A DNA stretch of 64,000 nucleotides from contig JABSQB010000014.1 in the NCBI GenBank assembly GCA_013214545.1, forward strand, positions 1 to 64,000, read 5' to 3'. Origin of the DNA: Henriciella sp. (lineage in GTDB: Bacteria; Pseudomonadota; Alphaproteobacteria; Caulobacterales; Hyphomonadaceae). Both the position numbers and the translations under genes were made by a program. Shown here in pieces: positions 19,678-28,732 of the stretch (position 1 is its first letter; every line of letters starts with the position of its first letter). The notes under the pieces are model-generated. The model worked only from the letters and a program-made list of their open reading frames with translations. It searched no databases and was not told the DNA's origin.

Positions 19678-20703
19678 TCACTCCACCCGCGCAAAGTGCT
19701 TGGACAGTTTCAGGCCCTGGCCCTGGTAATTGCTGGTTTTGCCGCCATAGAGCGCCTTGGGTTTGGACGCCATGGGCTCATAAATGAGCTTGGCCACCGG
19801 TTGGCCGTGTTCCAGCACGAAGGGGACATCGCGGGAGCGGACTTCCAGGACAGCCCGGCTGCCGCCTTCATTGGTGCCGAAGCCCGGATCGAAGAAGCCG
19901 GCATAGTGCGCGCGGAATTCGCCGAGCTCCGGCGCGATCGGGGCCATTTCAGCGGCTTTCCCGGCGGCGACTTTGACCGTCTCGCGGCTGGCCAGGATGT
20001 AGAATTCTTCCGGATCGAGGATCAGGCGGCCGCCGCGCGCATAAAGCGGTTCCCAGAACTCGTGCACATCATGCTGGCCGATGCCGCGCAGGTCGATCAG
20101 GCCGCCATGCCGCTTGGCGCGCCAGCCCACCGGCTGTCCGTCCGGCTTGTCGAGATCGATGGAAACGGTTTTTTCAGTCGCTTCCGTGCTCCGCCCGCGG
20201 CGCAGGCGCAGCTGGGCGAGCCGGTCACCCGGCCGAACCAGGATCGGGAACGTGCGCGGACTGATTTCAAGCCAGAGCGGCCCGGAATAGCCGGTCGGCA
20301 CATCATCAAACGCCTTGGAGCGATTGGTCACGACCCGGGTGAAGACGTCAATCCGCCCGGTCGAGCTTTTCGGATTGGCGCGACCGGAGATCCCAGCGGG
20401 CAGGCGCAGGCTCTCTTGTAAGGGTACGAGATAGACACAGCCCGTTTCCAGTACCGCGCCATCATCGGTCAGCGTAATCCGATGCAGCTCTGTCCCCGGA
20501 TCCGTCAGAACATCTGCGACTTTGCGCTTGTCGCCGGGCAGGAAGCTGGCGCGGATGCGGTGCGCCTCGAAGCCGAGCCGTAGGTCGAGGCTGGCCGGTT
20601 GAATCTGGTCACTATCCAGAGCGCTTTGCGACTTCACGGCGCCTGCTTCAAACAGCGCCGCCAGTTCGCGATCGGATAAAACCCCAATTTTTCCGTCAGC
20701 CAT
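19678..20703 (-). CDS. dcd: dCTP deaminase, long two-domain form
   Basis: 341 residues, nearly twice the E. coli Dcd length and typical of the alphaproteobacterial form with two dUTPase-fold domains (about 1-180 and 185-341). LDSDQIQPASLDLRLG (about 29-44), GRANPKSSTGRIDVF and GYSGPLWLEI are conserved. The enzyme converts dCTP to dUTP for thymidylate synthesis. It starts at ATG 20703, divergent from metZ with a 62-bp gap, and ends 10 bp past the convergent tRNA. Confidence 0.93.
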   Translation of the reverse strand: MADGKIGVLSDRELAALFEAGAVKSQSALDSDQIQPASLDLRLGFEAHRIRASFLPGDKRKVADVLTDPGTELHRITLTDDGAVLETGCVYLVPLQESLRLPAGISGRANPKSSTGRIDVFTRVVTNRSKAFDDVPTGYSGPLWLEISPRTFPILVRPGDRLAQLRLRRGRSTEATEKTVSIDLDKPDGQPVGWRAKRHGGLIDLRGIGQHDVHEFWEPLYARGGRLILDPEEFYILASRETVKVAAGKAAEMAPIAPELGEFRAHYAGFFDPGFGTNEGGSRAVLEVRSRDVPFVLEHGQPVAKLIYEPMASKPKALYGGKTSNYQGQGLKLSKHFARVE

Positions 20704-20765
20704 GCCTTGATCCCTTTACAGGCTAAGGCTTATGACGATGCGCCTCGAATGCAAAGGATTTCGCC

Positions 20766-21953
20766 ATGACAAAGCGCAGCGACAATTGGGCCCCAGCCAC
20801 CAAATTGGTGCGCGGTGGCACGATGCGCTCTCAGTTCGGGGAAACCTCAGAGGCCATGTTCCTCACCTCCGGCTTCGCCTATGACAGCGCCGAGCAGGCG
20901 GCCGCTCGGATGGCGGGCGACGAAGACGGCTTTGTCTATTCGCGTTATGGCAACCCGACCAATCAGATGCTGGCAGAGCGCCTGGCGCTGCTCGAAGGGG
21001 CTGAGACCTGCCGCGTCACAGCTTCCGGCATGGGCGCCATTTCCTCTGCCATGATCGCGCCGTGCAGCGCTGGCGACCGCGTCGTCGCGGCGAATGCGCT
21101 GTTCGGCTCTTGCCGGCATATCTGCTCGACCATCTTGCCGCGCTACGGGGTCGAGACCGAGTTTGTGAATGGCGCTGATCTTGAAGCCTGGAAGCGGGCA
21201 TTATCGAAACCAACCCGCCTGGTGCTGATCGAGAGCCCGTCAAACCCCTTGCTAGAAGCCGTTGATATTGCGGCTGTGGCAGAGCTTGCCCATGCGGCCG
21301 GGGCGCTGCTGGTAATTGATAATGTTTTCGCCTCGCCCATCCTGCAAAAGCCGCTCGAGCTTGGCGCCGATATTGTCGTCTATTCCGCCACCAAGCATAT
21401 GGACGGACAAGGCCGGGTGCTGCTCGGCGCTATTCTCGGTCAGAGCGAGTTTATTGAAGAGCATATCGACCCCTGGCTACGCCATACCGGTCCAGCCGCT
21501 TCGCCCTTCAATGCCTGGGTCGTGCTGAAAGGTCTAGAAACACTGGAGCTGCGGGTTGCGCAGGCGAGCGCCAATGCGGCCAAGATTGCCGATGCGATTG
21601 CTGACCACCCAAACATCCAGGCGGTGCGGTATCCCGGTCGCACGGATCATCCGAACTTTGCCATCCACCAGAAGCAGATGAGCTCCGGCGGAACCCTGGT
21701 CGCTTTCTCGATCAAAGGCGCGCGGGCCGAGGCATTCAAAATGCTGAATGCACTGGAGCTGGTCGATATTTCCAACAATCTCGGCGATACCAAGTCGCTG
21801 GCCTGTCACCCATGCTCAACCACGCACCGGGCGCTGACGGACGAAGAGCAGGCGGAAATGGGATTGGATGAAAGCTGGATCCGGCTGTCCGTCGGTCTCG
21901 AAAATGCCGGCGATGTCAGCCAGGATCTGATTCAGGCGCTTAATGCGCTTTGA
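20766..21953 (+). CDS. metZ: O-succinylhomoserine sulfhydrylase
   Basis: 395 residues. A PLP-dependent Cys/Met metabolism enzyme; K210 (YSATKHMDGQGR) holds PLP, and D185 (VIDNVF) and YSRYGNPT (58-65) complete the cofactor pocket. The overall sequence fits MetZ, which makes homocysteine directly from O-succinylhomoserine and sulfide. Assignment to MetZ over MetB is by resemblance. Its 3' end overlaps the convergent DksA-like gene by 14 bp. Confidence 0.88.
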   Translation: MTKRSDNWAPATKLVRGGTMRSQFGETSEAMFLTSGFAYDSAEQAAARMAGDEDGFVYSRYGNPTNQMLAERLALLEGAETCRVTASGMGAISSAMIAPCSAGDRVVAANALFGSCRHICSTILPRYGVETEFVNGADLEAWKRALSKPTRLVLIESPSNPLLEAVDIAAVAELAHAAGALLVIDNVFASPILQKPLELGADIVVYSATKHMDGQGRVLLGAILGQSEFIEEHIDPWLRHTGPAASPFNAWVVLKGLETLELRVAQASANAAKIADAIADHPNIQAVRYPGRTDHPNFAIHQKQMSSGGTLVAFSIKGARAEAFKMLNALELVDISNNLGDTKSLACHPCSTTHRALTDEEQAEMGLDESWIRLSVGLENAGDVSQDLIQALNAL

Positions 21954-22251
21954 AGGCTGGCGGCGGATCACACGACGCGCAGGTTTCGACGGCTGGGTTC
22001 TGATCCAGACGTGTCACACTGATATCCGCGCCGCAGACCACGCATGAGCCATAAGTGCCGTCGGCCAAGCGGTAGAGCGCTCGCTCAATTGAAGCGAGTG
22101 TCTCCGCGCCATTGCCCGCGCTATGAGTGTGCGGCATCGAGCACGTCAGGTTAGCCTCCGCAATGAGGTCGGTCTCTCCACGTTTTCTACGTGTGGATTT
22201 CCCCGCCACGACTGCCAAACCCTTCAAATCAGGATCTGTCGGCGTCTTCAT
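21940..22251 (-). CDS. TraR/DksA-type C4 zinc-finger protein
   Basis: 103 residues. The C-terminal zinc finger C70-x2-C73 ... C91-x2-C94 and the ERALYRLADGTYGSCVVCG block are typical of the TraR/DksA/YbiI group. The coiled-coil part is short, so it is nearer to TraR-like proteins than to full DksA. Such proteins bind the RNA polymerase secondary channel; target genes are unknown. It overlaps the end of metZ antiparallel. Confidence 0.85.
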   Translation of the reverse strand: MKTPTDPDLKGLAVVAGKSTRRKRGETDLIAEANLTCSMPHTHSAGNGAETLASIERALYRLADGTYGSCVVCGADISVTRLDQNPAVETCASCDPPPAFKAH

Positions 22252-22352
22252 GAGAATATCCTGTGGACTCTTTAAGGGCTTGGCAAGCCTAGCAGGGCAA
22301 AAGAGTGGCTCTACATATCGATAATCGAAAGATTCAACGCGGAGTTGGGACC

Positions 22353-23333
22353 ATGGGACAAGAAATGCCCCTGGAAATGCCTTTGAAAATGACCGGGGTC
22401 AGCAAGTGGTTTGGAAATTTCCAGGCCGTTTGTGACCTGGATTTTGACGTCCCGAGGGGCTCAATTGTCGGATTTCTGGGGCCGAATGGAGCAGGTAAGT
22501 CAACCAGCCTGCGCATGGCGCTCGGCGTCTTGTCGCCAGACCGGGGCGAAGTCAGCCTGCTCGGCCAGCGTCCTAATCTGGAATCGCTGAAGCGCGTTGG
22601 CTTCCTGCCGGAAGAGCGTGGTCTTTATAAAAAGATGAGCGCGCGCCAGATCATCACCTATTTCGCGCGCCTGAAAGGCATGACCAGCCGCGACGCCAAG
22701 GCCCGGGCTGACGAATTGCTCGACATGATGGGGCTGGGCGAGTTTGCCCGTAGCCGCGTCACCAAATTATCCAAAGGCATGGCGCAGAAGGTCCAGATCC
22801 TGTCTGCCCTCGCCCACCGGCCGGAATTCCTGATCCTGGATGAGCCCTTCTCCGGGCTCGATCCGGTAAATCAACAGGCGCTGGAAGACCTCATCGTGGA
22901 GGAGCACAAGCGCGGCGCGACGATCATCTTCTCAACCCATGTGATGGAGCATGCCGAAAGGCTGTGCGAGAAAATCGTAATGATGGCGCGGGGCCGTAAA
23001 GTGTTTGAAGGCACGCTGGACGATGCGTTCACCGCCCTTGGCCGCGCAGTACACATTGGCGTCTCAGAAGGTTTCGATCTCGGCGCCGCGATCGCGCCCG
23101 CCGGGTTTGAATCAGTGCTCGACGGCGACCATTGGCGCATCAGCCTGAAACACGCCCAAAACTCGCAGGACGCGCTGCGCGCTGCAATTGATGCGGGGGC
23201 GCCGATTACCAGTTTCACACCAGAAGAGGCTCGTCTGCGTGATGTGTTCGTGTCGCTGGTCAGTGACGCTGAGGCTCAGGACCTGACCGACACACTGGCA
23301 GCCGACGCTGCCGAAGGGAGAGACGCAGCATGA
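22353..23333 (+). CDS. ABC transporter ATP-binding protein (NatA-like)
   Basis: 326 residues from ATG 22353; the track GTG start lies 16 codons upstream. Walker A GPNGAGKS (43-50), signature LSKGM (140-144) and Walker B LILDEP (161-166) are intact, with the H-loop in IFSTHVMEHAE. The C-terminal DUF4162-like extension (about 230-310) is common in export ATPases of the NatA/YhaQ type. With the following permease it forms a simple two-gene exporter; the cargo is unknown. Confidence 0.9.
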   Translation: MGQEMPLEMPLKMTGVSKWFGNFQAVCDLDFDVPRGSIVGFLGPNGAGKSTSLRMALGVLSPDRGEVSLLGQRPNLESLKRVGFLPEERGLYKKMSARQIITYFARLKGMTSRDAKARADELLDMMGLGEFARSRVTKLSKGMAQKVQILSALAHRPEFLILDEPFSGLDPVNQQALEDLIVEEHKRGATIIFSTHVMEHAERLCEKIVMMARGRKVFEGTLDDAFTALGRAVHIGVSEGFDLGAAIAPAGFESVLDGDHWRISLKHAQNSQDALRAAIDAGAPITSFTPEEARLRDVFVSLVSDAEAQDLTDTLAADAAEGRDAA

Positions 23334-24787
23334 TCCGCTCCACCTATCTCGTCGCCCGCCGGGACTATCTTGGCTATGTCTCCGCCTGGGGCTTCTGGCT
23401 CGGCCTGCTGTTCACGCCGATCATTTTGGCAATATTCATTCTGGCGCCAACCTTTGCCCAGAATACTCAACCGACCCGCTATTACACGATCATCGAACAA
23501 GGCAGCACATTCACCGATGCGATGCGGGCCGAAATGGCGAATACGCAAGCGCGGATGGCGCGCGTGATCCTCGACCCGGTTGCTTTCTCCGAAGGCGAGG
23601 AAAGCGAGACGCTGATCGCATTTGACGCTGCTCTGGACGGAGGCGCGAGCGTCGCTGACGCGTTTGAGGCCGCGGGCGGCAACCCCGCGACCCTGCCGCG
23701 CGCGGATTTTGTCGAAGTGGAACCGCCCGTGCGCACTGGGGCAGAACTGGCGCCCTATCTGCTCGGCGAAACCCTGATAGAGACGGCAGACGGCCCGCAG
23801 CCTTTGTTTGCCGCCTTGCTGGTCAATGAAGACACGCAGGAAATCGAATACTGGTCGGAAAACCTGCAGGCCCGCGCCCTGATCACAGCGGCGCGCCAGG
23901 CCGAACAGGATCTACAACTCGACCGGGCGCTCGCGGCCGTGAATATCAGCCGCGATGTCCTGACCGAAGCGCGCGCAGCGCGGCGCGACGTGAAACAGCA
24001 ACGTGTGCGCACAGGCGAAGACGCCAATGAAGGGACAGAAGTCACGCAGGCGGACCAGGCGCCATTTGTCGTCTCCATCATGATGGCCTTCTCGCTCTGG
24101 TTCCTGATCTTCTCGGTCATCAATTACCTCCTGATGGGCACGATCGAGGAGCGCTCGAACAAGATTTTCGACAGCCTGCTGACCTCGGTGAAGCTGCCGC
24201 ATCTTTTGGCTGGAAAACTGATCGCGGTGCTGTTGCTGGCGCTGACCCTGATGGCATTCTGGGGCCTTGGCTCAACATTACTGACCTGGTTCATGCGCGA
24301 GAGTATTCCCGAAGATGTCGCAAGCTTCCTCGGAACAATGATCACCGCAGCGGCCAATCCGGCACTGTTCATTCCCGCCATTATCAGCTTCGTGCTCGGT
24401 TACCTGATGTACGGCTCAATGTTCCTGGCGCTCGGGTCGTTGTGTGACACGATTCAGGAAGCCCAGACGCTGATGACGCCGCTTTTTGTGACCTTGATGG
24501 CGCCGCTCGCCATGCTGGCCTTTGCGGTTGCAGACGCGGAGTCAGCGCTGATCGAGATCATGGCCTGGGTGCCGTTCTTTACGCCCTTCCTGCTGATCCT
24601 GCGCATGCCGACCGAGCCGCCGCTCTGGGAAGTTCTGGCGCAGCTCGGCATGATGGCGCTGACCACTTACATCATCCTGCAGCTCGCCACCCGCGTTTAT
24701 CGCGCTGGCGCCGTACATGGGGCCGGTGTCAATGAAGTCATGGCGTTCTTCGGCAAGCTCATCCCGGGCAAGAAATCAGCGGCCTAG
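23330..24787 (+). CDS. ABC-2 type permease (NatB-like)
   Basis: 485 residues. One N-terminal membrane helix (about 20-42), an extracytoplasmic domain of roughly 200 residues, then five or six helices from about 240 on. NYLLMGTIEERSNKIFDSLLTSVK is the conserved ABC-2/NatB motif in which the coupling helix sits. It overlaps the ATPase gene by ATGA. The stop overlaps the convergent MFS stop (CTAG). Confidence 0.9.
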   Translation: MIRSTYLVARRDYLGYVSAWGFWLGLLFTPIILAIFILAPTFAQNTQPTRYYTIIEQGSTFTDAMRAEMANTQARMARVILDPVAFSEGEESETLIAFDAALDGGASVADAFEAAGGNPATLPRADFVEVEPPVRTGAELAPYLLGETLIETADGPQPLFAALLVNEDTQEIEYWSENLQARALITAARQAEQDLQLDRALAAVNISRDVLTEARAARRDVKQQRVRTGEDANEGTEVTQADQAPFVVSIMMAFSLWFLIFSVINYLLMGTIEERSNKIFDSLLTSVKLPHLLAGKLIAVLLLALTLMAFWGLGSTLLTWFMRESIPEDVASFLGTMITAAANPALFIPAIISFVLGYLMYGSMFLALGSLCDTIQEAQTLMTPLFVTLMAPLAMLAFAVADAESALIEIMAWVPFFTPFLLILRMPTEPPLWEVLAQLGMMALTTYIILQLATRVYRAGAVHGAGVNEVMAFFGKLIPGKKSAA

Positions 24788-26067
24788 ACCGACTGTTCCT
24801 TGATGCCCTCAAACGAGTCGGCCTTGGCAAGGTCTGGGAACAGACGCGTCCACAGCAGCGCCACGGTGATCGCAACTGAGCCGCCAAGAATGACCGCCCC
24901 GACCGGACCGAGAAAGCGTGCCGCAACGCCGCTCTCAAACTCGCCAAGCTCGTTCGACGCTGAGATGAAAATGAAGGACACCGAGGTCACCCGGCCCTTC
25001 ATTTCGTCAGGCGTGGCAAGCTGGATCAGAGAAGCGCGGACATAGACCGAAATCTCGTCCGCGGCGCCAGTAATGATTAGGGCGATGATGGAGAGCCAGA
25101 ACACGGATGACAGGCCGAAGACCAGAGTCGCGACGCCATAAATGCCGACCGCCCAGAACATCCACGCTCCGACATGGCGGGCAAGCGGCCGCCGAGCCAG
25201 CAGAAACGCGACGGTCAGCGCGCCAATCGCGGGCGCTGCGGCGAGAAACCCAAGACCCGCCTCCCCGACATGCAAGATGTCTCGCGCAAACACCGGCAAG
25301 AGCGCGACAACGCCGCCAAAGAACACAACGAACAGATCAAGCGAGATCGCGCCGAGGACGATCTTGTTGCGGCCAATATAGCGAATGCCTTCGAACACCA
25401 TGTCGAGCCCGCGGGCATGATCCAGCTTTTCGTGGGGCGGCGTCTTCGCCGTCGCGATGGCAACAATGGCGAAAGCGATCAGCACAAAGGCGGCGCCATA
25501 AACCAGCGACAGGCCGCCAAGGGCCAGAAACAGTCCGCCCAAAGCCGGGCCGACTATCTTGGCCGTTTGAAATCCCAGTGAGTTGAATGCGATCGCGGTT
25601 GGCAGCTCGATGCGTGGGACAAGCTGCGGATAGAGCGCGTTCGCGGCCGCCGGGGTAAACGCGTTGACCAGGCCGAGCAGGACCGCGACGGAGAATATGA
25701 TCGGCAGCGCTTCCCGTGCAGGCAGGAAAATCGTGGCGAGGAGCGCCACAGTCCCAACCAGCCGCATTAAATTGCTGATGACCAGGATCATCTTGCGGTT
25801 CAGCCGGTCGGCCGCCTGCCCTCCAATAAGCGAGAAGAGCAAGACAGGGATAAATTGTGCAAGCCCAACCAGACCGATCATGAAGGCCGCTTGCGGAATT
25901 TCCAGGCCAAGCCCGCCTTCAGCAATCGGATCGCGCGCCAGTTCATAGACCTGCCAGCCAATCGCCACCGCCTCCATCTGGCGCGCAGCCGCGACGGAGA
26001 CCCGCATCAGCCAAAATTGCAAATAGGCTCGATGTCGGAAGATGGAGAGAGAGGGAGCGAGCGCCAT
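24784..26067 (-). CDS. MFS transporter, MFS_3/EntS-like
   Basis: 427 residues, twelve predicted helices. The start SIFRHRAYLQFWLMRVSVAAARQMEAVAIGWQVYEL is typical of the MFS_3 (enterobactin exporter EntS) family, and GGQAADRLNRKM is the loop 2-3 motif. Probably a drug/metabolite:H+ antiporter. It stands alone and ends antiparallel to the ABC-2 permease. Confidence 0.88.
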   Translation of the reverse strand: MALAPSLSIFRHRAYLQFWLMRVSVAAARQMEAVAIGWQVYELARDPIAEGGLGLEIPQAAFMIGLVGLAQFIPVLLFSLIGGQAADRLNRKMILVISNLMRLVGTVALLATIFLPAREALPIIFSVAVLLGLVNAFTPAAANALYPQLVPRIELPTAIAFNSLGFQTAKIVGPALGGLFLALGGLSLVYGAAFVLIAFAIVAIATAKTPPHEKLDHARGLDMVFEGIRYIGRNKIVLGAISLDLFVVFFGGVVALLPVFARDILHVGEAGLGFLAAAPAIGALTVAFLLARRPLARHVGAWMFWAVGIYGVATLVFGLSSVFWLSIIALIITGAADEISVYVRASLIQLATPDEMKGRVTSVSFIFISASNELGEFESGVAARFLGPVGAVILGGSVAITVALLWTRLFPDLAKADSFEGIKEQSV

Positions 26068-26152
26068 GCGAGCCTCGTAATGCTCTGCAGCGCCAACGCA
26101 ATCAGATTTTATGGCTCACGCGCGCGTCACTTCAAAAAGAAAAAGGGATCAA

Positions 26153-26191
26153 AAACAAAGAGGGGGTGCGGACCTTTCGGCTCGCACCCCC
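26153..26191 (-). terminator. Strong Rho-independent terminator
   Basis: gggggtgcg / cgcaccccc, a perfect 9-bp stem closed through an internal mismatch by a GAAA loop on the minus strand, then TCTTTGTTTTTG. It faces left and so ends a minus transcript coming from the PilZ side. Confidence 0.85.
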
Positions 26192-26212
26192 ATTTTGGCG
26201 TCATTTGTGTCG

Positions 26213-26383
26213 CTAGTGACAAGTTCCGCTAAGTCCCTGCCTTCGCGCCTCAATTGAGGCCTGAAACTTCCCGTTCTGCTCGCGCAGTTTTGTTAAGTCC
26301 CACCATCCAGATCCCCGTTGCCGGTGTTCTTTCTGGTCTACGTTGCGGCTCGTGCCCCGTTCGTAGATATGGCCCTGCTTCAC
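26213..26383 (-). CDS. Candidate small protein, 56 aa
   Basis: Not in the ORF track (under 60 aa). A GTG start at 26383 (MKQGHIYERG) runs to TAG at 26213-26215. The product is highly charged, with WWDLTKLREQNGKFQASIEA forming a plausible amphipathic helix. The GTG overlaps the stop of the preceding 31-aa frame (GTGA). A terminator follows 22 bp after the stop. No family recognised; it could be chance within an untranslated RNA. Confidence 0.35.
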   Translation of the reverse strand: MKQGHIYERGTSRNVDQKEHRQRGSGWWDLTKLREQNGKFQASIEARRQGLSGTCH

Positions 26384-26475
26384 CCCTCTAGATGGCGCTC
26401 CACAGACATCGCGTTGCCTTTCCCTTCATCTCCTCCGGTTTCCTTCACTACCCCCCATTTCTGAGGCTCACTCAT
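26380..26475 (-). CDS. Candidate 31-aa leader/small ORF
   Basis: ATG at 26475 (MSEPQKWGVV) to TGA at 26380-26382. The frame is open about 30 codons further upstream without a start. It overlaps the next small frame by 4 nt, an arrangement typical of coupled genes. No Shine-Dalgarno is obvious. Could be a leader peptide or chance. Confidence 0.25.
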   Translation of the reverse strand: MSEPQKWGVVKETGGDEGKGNAMSVERHLEG

Positions 26476-26765
26476 GATCCGGCATCGTCCGGGCGCGACG
26501 TTCTTTCGGCGGCTCCTCCCGGTGGCTTCCCGATACTCGCTGCCGACGGATTTAGAAAAGACTCAGAACCAAAAAGAGTCGATAGGCCGGTGCCAAGATT
26601 CATCACGAATCAGGGTCGCTCTCCACAGAAAGCGCGATTCTGTGGACAAGTTGAGTCTTTCGTTCCGGATTCGAACCAAACCTGTTCGCAAACAGTGTCT
26701 GACTTGCCGCCTCTTAACATGTCGAATTGGGCTGTCCAGCACTAATCTTCGCTGGAACGTATCGA

Positions 26766-27080
26766 TCAATCTTCGTCGATAAACTCGACTCCGACATCGG
26801 TTTTGGTGCGCCAGCGCATTTTACCGCGCCGCTTCACACCGTAGCGAGAGATATTCACCACCATGCCATCGAGCAGGCTGTCACCATTTTCGAAACGCAA
26901 TCGCGCGCCGTTTGAGGACAGATCAAGGGCAATTCCGCGTTTGAGGAAGCGACCACTGTTCGATTTTGCAACAACATCCGCATAGGTGTCATTGCGCTGA
27001 GCGGCCCGCCGCTCAACCATTTCTGGCTCTTCTTCAACCTCTATTTCAGGTTCTTTGGCCCGTTTGAACCAACCAAACAC
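26766..27080 (-). CDS. PilZ-domain protein
   Basis: 104 residues with GTG start and AAGGAG at good spacing. An acidic linker (EIEVEEEPE) leads into a PilZ domain with R25-x3-R29 (RRAAQR) and DLSSNGARLRF, the two c-di-GMP binding motifs (RxxxR and [D/N]xSxxG). It probably changes binding to a partner when c-di-GMP rises, e.g. in motility or attachment. A palindrome overlaps its Shine-Dalgarno. Confidence 0.85.
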   Translation of the reverse strand: MFGWFKRAKEPEIEVEEEPEMVERRAAQRNDTYADVVAKSNSGRFLKRGIALDLSSNGARLRFENGDSLLDGMVVNISRYGVKRRGKMRWRTKTDVGVEFIDED

Positions 27081-27092
27081 GTGATTAACTCC

Positions 27093-27107
27093 TTACGCAG
27101 TGCGTAA
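27093..27107. promoter_or_regulatory. Palindrome TTACGCA-G-TGCGTAA at PilZ translation start
   Basis: Perfect 7+1+7 inverted repeat 12 bp before the PilZ GTG. Its last bases run into the AAGGAG Shine-Dalgarno on the minus strand. It could be a repressor operator or an RNA hairpin that hides the ribosome site. Confidence 0.5.
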
Positions 27108-27130
27108 AGAGTAGCAATCAGCGTGCCAGT

Positions 27131-27520
27131 TTAGGTTTTTGAAAGGTTAAGCGTATCCGGCTCGATCGTCCGATAGAAACAGCCTTTGCGCCCAGTATGG
27201 CAGGCGCCGCCGGTCTGGCGCACTTTCAAGAGCACCGCGTCCTGGTCGCAGTCAATCATCACCTCGACCACATCCTGCACGTGGCCGGAGGTTTCGCCCT
27301 TGATCCACAGCTTCTGGCGTGACCGGCTCCAATAAGTGCCGCGGCGCGTTTCGATCGTGGCGCGCAAGGCTGTCTCGTTCATCCAGGCAAGCATCAGGAC
27401 TTCGCCTGTCTCAACATCCTGCGCGACCGCAGCGATCAGGCCGTCGGCATTGAATTGCGGGCGCAACTGGTCCGTTTCATCCTGTTCGGACTTGTCGGCA
27501 AAGGGTGGCTCAAATGACAT
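27131..27520 (-). CDS. hisI: Phosphoribosyl-AMP cyclohydrolase
   Basis: 129 residues. Catalyses the third step of histidine synthesis. Conserved [32 protein letters not shown], the metal site DCDQDAV and the zinc cysteines in [13 protein letters not shown] are present. There is no fused HisE domain, normal for alphaproteobacteria. It overlaps the upstream CoA-transferase stop by 11 bp. Confidence 0.96.
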   Translation of the reverse strand: MSFEPPFADKSEQDETDQLRPQFNADGLIAAVAQDVETGEVLMLAWMNETALRATIETRRGTYWSRSRQKLWIKGETSGHVQDVVEVMIDCDQDAVLLKVRQTGGACHTGRKGCFYRTIEPDTLNLSKT

Positions 27521-28712
27521 TTTCAGCTCTCAATCGGTCGCGGTCGTCAGGGCTGTAACCCAAGACGTCAAGAATTGCATCAGTATCTTTTCCAAATTCC
27601 GGGCCAGCGCTGACCACGCCGCCGGGTGTATCGCTCAATTTCGGGAAAGCTGCGTGCATCGGAACATCGCTGCCAAGCAGTGGGGAGAAGACGCGGACGA
27701 TCGCCTCGCGCGCCTTGATATGGGCATCGACCAACATTTCCTTGGCGGTGTTGACCGGCCCACTCGGGATCGCATGCGCCTCGCACTGACGTAACACTTC
27801 CGCCATGGAGTGATTGCGCGTCCAAACTGAAATCAGCGCGTCCAGCTCGGCCTGGTTCTCACCCCGTGCATCATGGGTCGCGTAGCGCGGATCGTCGGCC
27901 CAGTCAGTGCCCATCATTTTGGCGAGTCGCGCAAAGAGCGTGTCCTGATTGGCCCCGATGATCACCATGCCATCGCTGCACGGATAAGCGCCTGAGGGCG
28001 CGATGCGGGGTAAGATTCCGCCGGAGCGCTCTCGCGTATGTCCGCCCAGCTCGAATTCGGGAATAAGGCTCTCCATAAACGCCATCACGCTTTCATAGAT
28101 GGCCGCGTCGACGACCTGTCCGCGTCCTGATTTTTCACGGTGATAGAGCGCCATCATCGTACCAAGCGCCGCGAACGTTCCGGTCAGGGTGTCGCCAAGG
28201 CTGACCCCGGCCCGCGCAGGTGGGCGATCCGGCTCGCCAATCAAATGACGCAGGCCGCCTTTGGCCTCACCGACGCTGGCATAACCTGGCTTGTGACTTT
28301 CTGGTCCGGTCTGGCCGTATCCAGACACGCGGGTAATCACCAGGCGCGGATTGATCGCCTGCAGCACATCTGGCCCAAGGCCCCACTTTTCGAGCGTGCC
28401 GGGGCGAAAATTCTCAATGATCACGTCCGCCGTGCTGGCCAGGCGTTTGAGGATTTCCTGCCCCTGCGCCAGCCGCAAATTAAGCGTCAGAGAGCGCTTA
28501 TTGCGGGCGATAATGGCCCAGAAAACGCTCGCATCATTAACCTTCACCGCGCCCCAATCTCTTGCGGGATCGGGCCGATCAGGCGCTTCGATCTTAATCA
28601 CTTCAGCGCCAAAATCGCCGAGCAGCTGGCCGCAAAACGGACCCGCAATCAGCTGACCCAGTTCGAGCACCCGAAGGCCGGAAAGCGGAGCTTGTACAAT
28701 CGGTTCTGTCAT
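27510..28712 (-). CDS. Class III CoA-transferase (CaiB/BaiF family)
   Basis: 400 residues. N-terminal [30 protein letters not shown] is the family signature, NKRSLTLNL follows, and the catalytic Asp is D174 in VSLGDTLTG, matching formyl-CoA transferase. It moves CoA between carboxylic acids; substrates cannot be read from the sequence. It is divergent from HMG-CoA lyase (20-bp gap), hinting at a shared role in acyl-CoA or leucine breakdown. Confidence 0.88.
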   Translation of the reverse strand: MTEPIVQAPLSGLRVLELGQLIAGPFCGQLLGDFGAEVIKIEAPDRPDPARDWGAVKVNDASVFWAIIARNKRSLTLNLRLAQGQEILKRLASTADVIIENFRPGTLEKWGLGPDVLQAINPRLVITRVSGYGQTGPESHKPGYASVGEAKGGLRHLIGEPDRPPARAGVSLGDTLTGTFAALGTMMALYHREKSGRGQVVDAAIYESVMAFMESLIPEFELGGHTRERSGGILPRIAPSGAYPCSDGMVIIGANQDTLFARLAKMMGTDWADDPRYATHDARGENQAELDALISVWTRNHSMAEVLRQCEAHAIPSGPVNTAKEMLVDAHIKAREAIVRVFSPLLGSDVPMHAAFPKLSDTPGGVVSAGPEFGKDTDAILDVLGYSPDDRDRLRAENVI

Positions 28713-28732
28713 TCGCCTTCAATGCCCGCTAA

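Larger units (their letters stand above)
26068..26765. other. 700-bp gap with minus-strand transcription unit
   Basis: The right part follows the PilZ stop. It contains a ccacagaa/ttctgtgg hairpin (26623-26645), a GTTC/GAAC/GTTC array spaced by 7 nt (26662-26687), two short overlapping minus frames (26213-26475) and a strong minus terminator (26153-26191). The plus-strand ORFs 26392..26745 and 26474..26782 have implausible composition and no start signals. Confidence 0.55.

Noticed and set aside
26662-26687. GTTC-N7-GAAC-N7-GTTC as a LexA box
   Set aside because: The alphaproteobacterial LexA site is a direct repeat GTTC-N7-GTTC; here neighbouring units are inverted and no SOS gene follows.
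26655-26690. T-arm-like ggttcgaatcc on the minus strand as a tRNA
   Set aside because: No D arm, anticodon arm or acceptor stem can be built around it.
26392-26782. Plus-strand ORFs after the MFS gene
   Set aside because: They start without ribosome sites, oppose the clear minus terminator and do not resemble proteins.
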